Positions 16,311 to 24,391 of a stretch of DNA of 60,475 nt are shown here, one piece after another. The notes below the pieces were generated by a model that searched no databases, had not been told where the DNA came from, and saw nothing but the letters and a program-made list of their open reading frames with translations. How positions within the stretch are numbered: position 1 is the stretch's first letter; every line of letters starts with the position of its first letter. This DNA is from Flintibacter muris (GTDB taxonomy: Bacteria; Bacillota; Clostridia; Oscillospirales; Oscillospiraceae): the NCBI RefSeq assembly GCF_943192995.1, contig NZ_CALPCP010000025.1, forward strand, positions 1 to 60,475, written 5' to 3'. The translations under genes and the position numbers were made by a program.

Positions 16311-16403
16311 CGTTTTCCCACATCCTTGTGCCTTGGGGCTGTCTTTGGTATAATATATTTGTAAAGGTTGACAGCTCCATTTCCCGACAGGAAAGGAGCT
16401 ATC

Positions 16404-17909
16404 ATGGAAAACCGTATCGACGCTATCTACGCCAGACAGTCCGTAGACCGCAAGGACAGTATCAGCATTGAAAGTCAAATCGAGTTCTGCAAATATGAGT
16501 TAAGGGGTGGGAACCACAAGGATTATCAAGATAAGGGCTACTCCGGGAAGAATACGGACAGGCCAAAATTCCAGGAGCTTTTAGCTGACATCAGGCAAGG
16601 CTTAATTCGCCGGGTTGTGGTTTACAAGTTGGACCGTATCAGCCGCTCTATTCTGGACTTCGCCACCATGATGGAGTTGTTCCAGGAATACAACGTGGAG
16701 TTCGTTTCCTCCACGGAAAAGTTTGATACCTCCACACCAATGGGCCGGGCCATGCTGAATATCTGCATTGTGTTTGCCCAACTGGAGCGCGAGACAATCC
16801 AGAAGCGGGTGACCGACGCTTACTATTCCCGGTGTCAAAGGGGCTTCCACATGAGTGGCGCGGCCCCGTTCGGCTTTAAGCTGGAGCCCACCACCATCCA
16901 AGGCATACGGACGAAAATGATGATCCCGGACCCTGCCACAGCAAACATCGCCCGGTTGATGTTCGAGATGTACGCCGAACCGTCCATGTCATTCGGAGAT
17001 ATTGCCCGGTACTTTGCTGAAAACAATATCCTGATTTACGGCAAGGAGTTGAAACGGGGCTTTATCTCCCAACTGCTCCGCAATCCGATTTACGCCCAGG
17101 CTGACTTGGAACTGTACGAGTTTTTCAAGGGCCAGGGTGCGGTGGTAGTCAATGACGCGGCGGACTTCGCCGGAACAAATGGCTGCTATCTCTACCAGGG
17201 CCGGGACGTGCAGGAACGAAAAAACAAGGACCTGCGGGGACAAATCCTTGTGCTGGCCCCCAGCGAGGGCATTGTCCCTGCTGATACCTGGCTGCGGTGC
17301 AGGAAAAAGCTGTTAGCAAATATCACGTTCCAGGGCGGGCGCAAGGCTCGGAATACCTGGCTGGCCGGAAAAATCAAGTGTGGGCGGTGCGGGTATGCCC
17401 TTATGAGCGTAGGCAATCCGACAGGAACGCAGTATCTTCGCTGCTCCAAGCGTGCCGACAACAAAAGCTGTGAGGGCTGCGGGACGCTTCGGACGGCGGA
17501 GTTTGAACAATTCGTCTATGGAGAAATGGTAAAGAAGCTCTCCGAATTTCAAACTCTGACCGCCAGGGCAACGACTGTCAACCCTAAGCTGACCGTTTTG
17601 AATGTGGAACTGGCTCAGGTGGAGGACGAAATTGAAAAACTGCTGAATACACTGACCGGGGCTAATGCAGTTCTGCTGTCCTATGCCAACGGTAAAATCG
17701 AGGAGCTGGACGCCAACAGGCAACGGCTTATCAAGGAGATTGCGGCGCTGAACGCTGAAACGATCTCCCCGCAAAAGATTGAATTTCTGTCCGCCCATCT
17801 GCATAACTGGAACAACATCGACTTTGACGACCGGCGGCGAGTGACTGACATTATTTTGTCCCAGGTTCAGGCCACCAGTGACCGTGTTTCCTTTGAGTGG
17901 AAAATCTGA
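16404..17909 (+). CDS. Large serine recombinase of the mobilizable element
   Basis: A 501-residue large serine recombinase that should cut and join att sites through a 5'-phosphoserine intermediate. The nucleophile is Ser13 (YARQSVDRKDS), with the VVYKLDRISRS and FAQLERETIQKR motifs of the catalytic domain. A recombinase domain follows, then the zinc ribbon (CGRCGYALM ... CSKR ... CEGCG) and a C-terminal coiled coil. Start ATG 16404 has AAAGGAG upstream; codons before it are not conserved-looking. It lies 57 bases from the element's right end, as expected for an enzyme acting on nearby ends, and is the probable cause of the ABC ATPase split. Confidence 0.95.
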   Translation: MENRIDAIYARQSVDRKDSISIESQIEFCKYELRGGNHKDYQDKGYSGKNTDRPKFQELLADIRQGLIRRVVVYKLDRISRSILDFATMMELFQEYNVEFVSSTEKFDTSTPMGRAMLNICIVFAQLERETIQKRVTDAYYSRCQRGFHMSGAAPFGFKLEPTTIQGIRTKMMIPDPATANIARLMFEMYAEPSMSFGDIARYFAENNILIYGKELKRGFISQLLRNPIYAQADLELYEFFKGQGAVVVNDAADFAGTNGCYLYQGRDVQERKNKDLRGQILVLAPSEGIVPADTWLRCRKKLLANITFQGGRKARNTWLAGKIKCGRCGYALMSVGNPTGTQYLRCSKRADNKSCEGCGTLRTAEFEQFVYGEMVKKLSEFQTLTARATTVNPKLTVLNVELAQVEDEIEKLLNTLTGANAVLLSYANGKIEELDANRQRLIKEIAALNAETISPQKIEFLSAHLHNWNNIDFDDRRRVTDIILSQVQATSDRVSFEWKI

Positions 17910-17942
17910 GCACCTTTTATAATCTGCGCCTTATACAACGGC

Positions 17943-17968
17943 CTGTGTGCCCTTGTTAAGCGTTGCTA
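17943..17968. repeat. Right end of serine-recombinase element (attR-type)
   Basis: Ends with CTTGTTAAG (17953-17961), seven bases and the TA core shared with the left joint. Confidence 0.75.
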
Positions 17969-19732
17969 CCAAAAGGAAAAATAACAGACTTTACACATTT
18001 GTATACAATTGCTATGTTCATCAGAGATCATATAATTATAATTGCACGCCAAAGCTGGCATGATGGGGGAAAAATGTGCATATCAAGAGAAAATGCTGAC
18101 TTTGATGCAACAACCCTTGGATTAAACTATTTTACGGACAAACAATTTTGTAATTACAAAGAAATTCAGTGGGAAATTGAGTGTGAATTAGGCCTATTTA
18201 TCTCTAATATGGTTACAGATGAGAATCAAAGCGGAAAAAGAGCATCTTTACGGAATATGGTTTCATATATGTTCCAGCATCAAAACCTAATGGCCAGTAA
18301 ATTTGCATTATTTTATCGCTTTTCGGATTATTACAAAAGGAAGGATGCGATTGATCAATTTCCTGTATTTGCAGGTATGATCGGCCAAGAATATTATAGT
18401 ACACTCATTGAGCTTAATGCGCTTGAAGCGCAGCTTCGACGCAAAGAAAGGCAACAAAAGGTAAATATAAAGAGTACTGCGTATGTTAAAAAAAGTTTAT
18501 CCCCGCTTTTGTGCGATTATTATGCGTTACTCGGTATGAAATTAGAGCCGACACTCACAGCACAGAAAATGCTCAGATTATCTAAAGAACTCCCAGAATT
18601 TGACGATGTGCAGTTTTTCGGTGAGGCAGAAATTGTTTCAAGATATAATAATTTGCATGTACAACTAGAGTCTTTGCGAGATGAGGAACGGGATATTAGA
18701 TTACGGATAGATAGAGTTAGTTCTACATCTGAGGTAGGCGGAAAATTTACATCTATGCTGAGACAAGTAAAACAGCAAACAGATTCAGCTCCAGTTGAAG
18801 TATCCCAATATATATGTCCTTTGTGTGGACATGATTGTGCTGAGATTGCAGAGGCTGACAATGAGCTATCAGCAGCAACAGAATGGCTTGCTGCTGAACT
18901 TCAAATTACCGAAAAGTATACAATGGATTTTTCGGAAGACGTAAGAAAACTCAATGATGGACTTAGGAAAATTGAAGAAGAGATCAAAGACACATTGCGA
19001 GAAATAAATATTTTAGAGAAGAAATTCATGACTTCTAAAGAATTAGTGTCGAAGCGCGAAAAAGCAAACTATGCTAAGGCAAGAATAATGCTTTACGCAG
19101 AAATGAGTGATACCGGCATTTTTGAGACAGTTGATGAGGATATTGAAAATCTAAAAAACGAAATTGGAAAGCTTAAAGAAAGACTTGCTGGTTATGATTT
19201 GCCAAATCAGTTAAGTAAGGCTCAGACATTTTTGTCCAATAATATGAATCGGTTGTCCCATACGTTAGACTTTGAAAAAGAGTATAGGCCAATCAATCTC
19301 AATTTCGGATTATTTGACCAAACCTTTGATTTATATCATCATCAAAAAGGTAGAGAAAAAATCTACCTGTATGAAATGGGGAGCGGTGCAAACTGGGTTT
19401 CTTGCCATATTGCACTGTTCTTGAGCTTTCTCAGATTGTTTGCAACTAACAAGAAATCTCCAATGCCGCTATTCCTTTTCTTCGACCAACCAAGTCAAGT
19501 ATATTTTCCTCGTGGCGATGAGAGAACTAATGAGTTGCCACATACAGATATCGTAGCGGTAGGGAAAATGTACAAAACAATTTTTGATGAGTTTGGAAGT
19601 ATCGAAAAAGATACAGGTATTCTTCCACAGATTCTGATTGTGGATCATGTAGATGGACATGCATTAGAAATCAGAGATGAATTTTTGAAACATACCCGCT
19701 ACAATTGGACAAATGGTATGGCGCTAATTTGA
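17967..19732 (+). pseudogene. ABC-3C ATPase (DUF3732), 3' part
   Basis: This is the remaining 588 codons of the ABC ATPase whose first 55 codons end at 12105. It resumes with PKGKITDFTHLY, has long coiled-coil arms with a zinc-hook-like CPLCGHDC in the middle, then the ABC signature region YEMGSGANWVSCHIAL, Walker B as LFLFFDQPSQVYF and the His of IVDHVDG. All key motifs except Walker A are here, so the fragment alone cannot hydrolyse ATP. A TTG at 17963 could allow some expression but has no good ribosome site. No stop or frameshift is seen, so excision of the element would give an intact protein of about 643 residues. Confidence 0.88.
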
Positions 19733-19807
19733 TGTCAGTTACCCTACAAGGAGTATCGGAATTTCAGAGTTGATGAATAACCACTTACCTCTCCTAAACT
19801 TCCTTAC

Positions 19808-19904
19808 CGTTTACAATAAGCGCGGCGCTACTCAAAACGCCAGATGCCCGGACAAGCCCTTGCTCCGCAAGGCTTTCCGGGCATCGTTTACATTAAGCGC
19901 GGCG
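19808..19904. repeat. Direct repeats flanking a hairpin at the sigK break
   Basis: The 20-mers at 19808-19827 and 19885-19904 (CGTTTACA[A/T]TAAGCGCGGCG) match in 19 of 20 positions. Between them GATGCCCGG...CCGGGCATC with inner AAGCC/GGCTT and TTGC/GCAA forms a strong hairpin at 19843-19885. The right copy overlaps the end of the sigK reading frame. Confidence 0.85.
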
Positions 19905-20540
19905 GGATACATAGGATCTGCTGATGCCGCACTGTCCGGCAATCTCACGCTGGGTTCGCGGGGCCTTGTCATCCAAACCGTAACGCATGGTGATAATCAT
20001 GCGCTCCCGGGGTGTCAGACAGGTCTGAACACACTGGCGGACCTTTACACAGGCATCCCGGGTGTCCAGGTCTTCCAGCATGTTGTCATCCACTGCAATC
20101 ACATCCATGAGAGACAGTGACCCCCCATCCCCCGCTGCCTCCAGAGTTTCTGTAAGGGACACCTCTCCCTGAAGCTTGCGCTGGGAGCGAAAATGCATCA
20201 ATATTTCATTCTCGATGCACCGGCTGGCATAGGTTGCCAGCCGCACATTTTTATCCGCTTTAAAGGTGGATATTCCTTTAATCAACCCTATTGTCCCAAT
20301 TGAAATCAGATCGTCCTGATCTCCGGTTTGGGCATAATATTTTTTCACAATATGGGCCACCAGACGCAGGTTGTGCTCCACAAGAACATTCCGTGCTTCC
20401 AGATCCCCCTGAGCGCACCGCTCCAGATACTCCTTTTCCTCCGCCGCTTTCAGCGGGCGGGGGAAAGAGCCGCCTCCCCCAGACAAGCGCAGGGTAAAAA
20501 ACAATCCGTTCATCATCAGGTAAATTACAGGCGACAGCAT
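19893..20540 (-). CDS. sigK: SigK-type sporulation sigma factor, C-terminus lost
   Basis: A late mother-cell sporulation sigma factor. The N-terminus GGGGSFPRPL, region 2 (NLRLVAHIVKKYY, DLISIGTIGLIKGI, ATYASRCIENEILMHFR) and region 4.1 (LTPRERMIITMRYGL) are intact. The helix-turn-helix ends in SRSYVSR and then RA-stop, where the family continues with IEKKAL and about 20 more residues. The start ATG at 20540 has GGAGGTG upstream; the frame before it is non-coding. At 215 residues it lacks part of the recognition helix. Direct repeats and a hairpin sit exactly at the break, so an insertion, possibly skin-like, is likely. Function in the state shown is doubtful. Confidence 0.85.
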   Translation of the reverse strand: MLSPVIYLMMNGLFFTLRLSGGGGSFPRPLKAAEEKEYLERCAQGDLEARNVLVEHNLRLVAHIVKKYYAQTGDQDDLISIGTIGLIKGISTFKADKNVRLATYASRCIENEILMHFRSQRKLQGEVSLTETLEAAGDGGSLSLMDVIAVDDNMLEDLDTRDACVKVRQCVQTCLTPRERMIITMRYGLDDKAPRTQREIAGQCGISRSYVSRRA

Positions 20541-20680
20541 ATTACAACACCTCCGCCTTACCTTATTCTCTTCCGGCACGTCCCTATGCCAGCCAGCGTC
20601 CAAATCAACAGCCTGTTTTCGTTTGGAAACAGTATAATCTATCTATATTTCCGCCATCCTAACTCTATTGAGGTGATGGA

Positions 20681-21979
20681 ATGGACTCCATATGGACCCA
20701 GACAGCACAACTGCCCCGGTTTCCCCCTCTTCAGTCAGATCTGAAATCCGACGTGCTGATTATCGGCGGCGGTATGGCTGGACTTTTGTGTGCCTATCAG
20801 CTGTCTCAGGCGGGGGTGGACTATGCCCTAGTGGAGGCCGACCGCATCTGCGGCGGCACTACCAAAAATACTACAGCGAAGATTACAGCTCAGCACGGTC
20901 TGATCTACCACAAGCTCATTCGGGAATTTGGCGTTGGCCGTGCTCGGCTCTATCTGGAGGCCAACCAGGCGGCACTGGAGCAATACCGCAGGCTATGCGC
21001 CAATATTGACTGCGATTTTGAGGAAAAAGACGCTTTTGTCTACTCCATCACCAGCCGGAAAAAGCTGGATCAGGAACTGTCGGCGCTGGAGCGGCTGGGC
21101 TTTGCCTCAGAGTATGTAGAGACACCGCCCCTCCCTTTCCATGTGGCGGGGGCGGTAAAATTTAAGCGTCAGGCCCAGTTTCATCCTTTAAAATTTATCT
21201 CTGCCATCGCTAAGGACCTGCGGATCTATGAACACACAAAGGTTCTGGAGCTGGGGCCTGGGAAAGCGGTCACCAACGGTGGAACTGTCTCTGCGGAAAA
21301 AATAATAGTTACCACACATTTTCCCCTCCTCAACAAACACGGCGGTTATTTTCTAAAACTGTACCAGCACCGATCCTATGTGCTGGCCCTAACAAACGCT
21401 TCAAATGTGGATGGAATGTATCTGGACGAAGATGAAAAAGGACTGTCCTTCCGTAGCTGCGGCAATCTGATGCTTCTGGGCGGCGGAAGCCATCGCACAG
21501 GCAAGCCGGGCGGCGGCTGGAAAGAATTGGAGGCTTTTGCTCAGGCTCACTACCCCAACGCCCAGGTGACAGCCCGTTGGGCCGCGCAGGACTGCATGAC
21601 TCTGGACGGCGTCCCCTATATCGGTCCCTATGGCAAGAACACCTCTGGTCTTTATGTCGCTACAGGCTTCAACAAGTGGGGGATGACCTCCTCCATGGTG
21701 GCGGCCTCCGTTCTGACAGATCTGATACTTGGACGTGACAACCCATATACTTCGCTGTTCTCCCCCGCCCGAACCATGCTTCGCCCTCAGCTGGCCCTGA
21801 ATGGACTCACATCCCTTCTTGGAATCCTCACCCCAACTGCCCCCCGCTGTCCCCATATGGGCTGCGCGCTGAAATACAACGCCGCTGAACACAGCTGGGA
21901 CTGCCCCTGCCATGGCTCCCGCTTTGGTACAAATGGAACTCTCATTGATAATCCATCCACTGACGACTTACAACCTTAG
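20681..21979 (+). CDS. FAD-dependent oxidoreductase with C-terminal Rieske domain
   Basis: A 432-residue protein. The N-terminal two-thirds is a DAO/GlcD-type FAD enzyme with the dinucleotide loop VLIIGGGMAGLLCAYQL and the FAD-binding YVATGFNKWGMT near the end of the domain. The last 50 residues form a Rieske 2Fe-2S cluster with CPHMGC and CPCHGSRF providing two Cys and two His. Electrons would pass between cluster and FAD; the substrate is unknown. It begins 140 bases from the divergent sigK start. No signal peptide is seen, so it should be cytoplasmic. A terminator lies downstream. Confidence 0.92.
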   Translation: MDSIWTQTAQLPRFPPLQSDLKSDVLIIGGGMAGLLCAYQLSQAGVDYALVEADRICGGTTKNTTAKITAQHGLIYHKLIREFGVGRARLYLEANQAALEQYRRLCANIDCDFEEKDAFVYSITSRKKLDQELSALERLGFASEYVETPPLPFHVAGAVKFKRQAQFHPLKFISAIAKDLRIYEHTKVLELGPGKAVTNGGTVSAEKIIVTTHFPLLNKHGGYFLKLYQHRSYVLALTNASNVDGMYLDEDEKGLSFRSCGNLMLLGGGSHRTGKPGGGWKELEAFAQAHYPNAQVTARWAAQDCMTLDGVPYIGPYGKNTSGLYVATGFNKWGMTSSMVAASVLTDLILGRDNPYTSLFSPARTMLRPQLALNGLTSLLGILTPTAPRCPHMGCALKYNAAEHSWDCPCHGSRFGTNGTLIDNPSTDDLQP

Positions 21980-22033
21980 TTAAAGTCCAGCAAAGCCCGG
22001 ATTTCCAAACTCCTTTCTTTTGTACTGCAAGAT

Positions 22034-22088
22034 ATGCGGAGTGTCCCGATAGGATTTGAACATCCGTGAAGGACACTCCGCATTTTTG
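22034..22088 (+). terminator. Terminator after the FAD-Rieske gene
   Basis: ATGCGGAGTGTCC (22034-22046) pairs with GGACACTCCGCAT (22071-22083), followed by T5. Apart from this hairpin the gap 21980-22323 holds only the probable resolvase promoter (TATAAT at about 22282). Confidence 0.8.
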
Positions 22089-22323
22089 TCGCTGTTTTTT
22101 ATGATAGGAGCAATTATAGCAATCAGCAAAATTGCAGTTATCGGGCTGCTTAGGGCGGCGGCCCCTGCAAATCATCTATAGGGCCTGGTTCCCTGGCCGG
22201 CCTGTTTGTCAGAACTTTTGACGATTGTTATAAACAGTTGTTTTTTCGAAAAAACCTGCTCAGCGCTATTTTGATATCCTATATAATACTGTCATCCCAA
22301 AAGAAAAAGAGAGGAGGATTGGG

Positions 22324-22950
22324 ATGCCAGGCATAATGTATGGCTATGCCCGCGTATCTACGCGCAGTCAAAGAGAGGACCGGCAAGTGGCAGCTCTGCG
22401 GGAGTTTGGTGTAGCTCTGGAGCATATTACGGTGGAAAAGCAGTCAGGGAAAAATTTCGACCGTCCCCTGTACCAGCAGCTGGTGGAAACATTCCTGCCC
22501 GGAGATGTGCTGATAGTCAAGAGCATTGACCGGCTGGGGCGAAATTACAAGGAGATTCTGGAGCAATGGTCCCACATCACAAAGGTAAGAAGTGTTGCTA
22601 TTGTGGTATTGGATATGCCGCTGCTGGACACCCGGGAGGGCCGGGATTTGACTGGTACGCTGGTGGCAGACATCGTGCTCCAGCTTTTGAGTTATGTGGC
22701 CCAGACAGAACGTGAGTTCATCCGTCAGCGACAGGCGGAGGGCATTGCAGCGGCTCTGGAGCGCGGAGTCCGCTTTGGCCCCGACCGAATCCCTATGCCA
22801 GAGGGCTTTGAGGAGTTGGCGGAGGACTGGTGGAATGGGTATGTAACTGCTACAGAAGCAGGCAGACAATTAGGCATTTCCCGGAAAACCTTTACCCGCC
22901 GGGCTACAGAGTGGGGCGCCGGCCGGCAAAGCGGTTCTCTTCAATCATAA
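22324..22950 (+). CDS. Small serine recombinase (resolvase/invertase family)
   Basis: A 208-residue recombinase with the catalytic domain MYGYARVSTRSQREDRQ (nucleophile Ser12), VKSIDRLGRNYKEIL and YVAQTEREFIRQRQAEG, and a C-terminal helix-turn-helix (VTATEAGRQLGISRKTFTRRATEW). It should invert or resolve a nearby DNA segment. AGGAGG sits eight to ten bases before the ATG. It has two terminators downstream and no obvious partner gene. Invertible repeats in its neighbourhood were not found by eye. Confidence 0.92.
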   Translation: MPGIMYGYARVSTRSQREDRQVAALREFGVALEHITVEKQSGKNFDRPLYQQLVETFLPGDVLIVKSIDRLGRNYKEILEQWSHITKVRSVAIVVLDMPLLDTREGRDLTGTLVADIVLQLLSYVAQTEREFIRQRQAEGIAAALERGVRFGPDRIPMPEGFEELAEDWWNGYVTATEAGRQLGISRKTFTRRATEWGAGRQSGSLQS

Positions 22951-22984
22951 ATCACCCCTTTCACCCGTTTCTACCCCCGTTTTG

Positions 22985-23013
22985 GCAGAAAAAGGTTGAA
23001 AGACCTTTTCTGC
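22985..23013 (+). terminator. Hairpin after resolvase gene
   Basis: GCAGAAAAAGGT pairs with ACCTTTTCTGC with one bulged base. Confidence 0.55.
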
Positions 23014-23058
23014 ATTTAACTTACTACATCAGCAAACTTCCGCAACTGTTGATTTACT

Positions 23059-23105
23059 ATTGAAGTGCGAAAGCTCGAAAGAGCTCGACGCACTTCAATT
23101 TTTTT
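23059..23105 (+). terminator. Strong rho-independent terminator
   Basis: ATTGAAGTGCG and CGCACTTCAAT (23059-23069, 23089-23099) with inner AAGCTC-GAAA-GAGCT stem, followed by seven T residues. Confidence 0.85.
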
Positions 23106-23110
23106 ATGTT

Positions 23111-23317
23111 TTAGGGAAAGGAGGCCGGGGAACATGGGCCGAAAACTCCGCTATCTCGGGCCGAGCGAGCGGGCAGAAATTGTTTTTTCTTTGCCTCAAA
23201 CTCTGCCGCAGTTATGGCCCCACAATCGAGGAGCCCTTTATATTTCAGAATTTCGTCGGCGGCGGAACTGGAGCCGGGAATGGATCGGGAAAGATTATCT
23301 TTGATATAGTCGGCCAT
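23111..23317 (-). CDS. SHOCT-domain small protein or gene remnant
   Basis: The C-terminal part reads ADEILKYKGLLDCGAITAAEF followed by EAKKKQFL, a clear SHOCT motif, a short helical oligomerization element usually found at the end of larger bacterial proteins. The ATG at 23317 has GAGGCG upstream, which would give a 68-residue protein. The frame is open further to about 23415 with plausible coding sequence (ALYTASFTTSNGETSRLY), ended by a TGA, so it is more likely the tail of a decayed gene. The last residues run out of the motif into non-conserved sequence. Confidence 0.55.
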   Translation of the reverse strand: MADYIKDNLSRSIPGSSSAADEILKYKGLLDCGAITAAEFEAKKKQFLPARSARDSGVFGPCSPASFP

Positions 23318-23472
23318 TTTTGCCGCCTCTTTTGTGGCAGCATAGAGCCTTGACGTCTCACCGTTTGAAGTGGTAAAGCTGGCAGTGTATAAAGCAATGC
23401 CAGCTTTTGCAGATAGTCAAATATGCTCCCGCAAAGAGGGGTATAAAAGGATGAGCAAGGGGTTTTTCAAAC

Positions 23473-24009
23473 TCAATAGTTGTCCGCCTTAATCTGGAAG
23501 AAGGACTGGGGATGGGCGCAGACGGGGCAGACCTGCGGGGCCTGCTTGCCCACGTGGATATGTCCGCAGTTGGCGCACTGCCAGACCATGTCTCCCTCCC
23601 GGGAAAAGACCAGGCCGCCCTCTACATTGGCCAGCAGCTTGCGGTAGCGCTCCTCGTGCTCCTTCTCAATTTTGCCTACCTCCTCAAAGAGGAACGCGAT
23701 ATGGTCAAAGCCCTCCTCCCGGGCCTCCTGGGCCATCTTGGCATACATGTCGGTCCACTCGTAGTTCTCCCCCTGGGCGGCCGCCGCCAGGTTCTCGGCG
23801 GTGGTGCCGATACCCTCCAGCAGCTTGAACCAGATTTTGGCGTGCTCCTTCTCGTTGGCAGCGGTCTCCTCAAAAATCTGGGCGATCTGGACAAAGCCGT
23901 CCTTCTTGGCCTTGGCGGCGTAGTAGGTGTACTTGTTCCGGGCCTGGCTTTCCCCGGCAAAGGCGGTCCACAGGTTCTGCTCGGTCTTGCTTCCCTTCAG
24001 TTCAGGCAT
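23473..24009 (-). CDS. rbr: Rubrerythrin
   Basis: A 178-residue rubrerythrin that reduces hydrogen peroxide in the cytoplasm of anaerobes. The N-terminal ferritin-like domain shows the diiron ligands in [26 protein letters not shown] and [15 protein letters not shown]. The C-terminal rubredoxin centre is [20 protein letters not shown]. Length is typical. The ribosome site GGGAGG lies just before the ATG at 24009, and the AT-rich stretch upstream (24017-24050) should hold its promoter; a PerR operator could not be confirmed. Confidence 0.95.
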   Translation of the reverse strand: MPELKGSKTEQNLWTAFAGESQARNKYTYYAAKAKKDGFVQIAQIFEETAANEKEHAKIWFKLLEGIGTTAENLAAAAQGENYEWTDMYAKMAQEAREEGFDHIAFLFEEVGKIEKEHEERYRKLLANVEGGLVFSREGDMVWQCANCGHIHVGKQAPQVCPVCAHPQSFFQIKADNY

Positions 24010-24162
24010 GGTTAGTCCTCCCTAATAATAAGAATAATTCGCATTTAATGCAGAACCATCATATCAGCTTTTCAGAGGGTTGTCAAGAGCCTTTCCCTTT
24101 GTCATTCCAGGCCCCGCAGAGGCGGCCTGTGGCCATCCGCAGAAGCAAATGGGCAGGCATAA

Positions 24163-24351
24163 ACAGCCAATAATGTGTATAAATGCCTGACAGACGGCCG
24201 CACCAAGGAACAGGCCGACTTGACCACATGCCTTGAATCTGTTACAATGCAAGTTACAGAGTTACAGTGGAAGATGAACAACACGACGCAGTTTGTGAAA
24301 CTTGCCAAGCAGTCCACCGATATCAAAGAGCTGGACCAAGCCTTTTTGTGA
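24163..24351 (+). pseudogene. C-terminal remnant of a large serine recombinase
   Basis: After a TAA at 24160-24162 the frame encodes a helical tail with QWKMNNTTQFVKLAKQST and DIKELDQAFL, which resembles the DUF4368 tail region of large serine recombinases. No catalytic domain precedes it. It is probably debris of an older mobile element next to coaBC. The rest of the gap 24010-24391 holds the rubrerythrin promoter region and nothing else I can support. Confidence 0.55.
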
Positions 24352-24391
24352 AGAGAGGCTCTCCCTGCGGGGAACGTAAGGAGGAAACACT

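Larger units (their letters stand above)
12104..17968. mobile_element. Serine-recombinase mobilizable element inserted in the ABC ATPase gene
   Basis: About 5.86 kb of DNA separates two halves of one reading frame. The joints share the dinucleotide TA (12104-12105 and 17967-17968), the usual crossover core size of large serine recombinases. Near each end lies the 9-mer CTTAACAAG in inverted orientation (12112-12120 and complement of 17953-17961). Cargo in order: terminator, long palindrome, mobC, TetR-flavodoxin-FMN-binding operon, KTR protein, sigma factor, structured region, serine recombinase. The layout is like Tn4451-type mobilizable transposons, but no relaxase is present, so transfer would need one from elsewhere. 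Excision should restore the ABC ATPase gene. Confidence 0.88.

Noticed and set aside
19808..19904. Simple MITE insertion in sigK whose removal would restore the gene
   Set aside because: Joining the two repeat copies gives SRSYVSRRAYCKR-stop, not the IEKKAL continuation, so removing this unit alone does not repair sigK.
22031..22088. tRNA-like sequence (GTTCAAATCC on the minus strand within a long stem)
   Set aside because: The T-arm does not pair properly, and no D-arm or anticodon arm exists. The long perfect stem plus T-run fits a terminator better.
24017..24050. PerR operator before rubrerythrin
   Set aside because: The AT-rich stretch has TTATTATTA runs but no clear two-fold symmetric PerR box, so only a general promoter region is stated.
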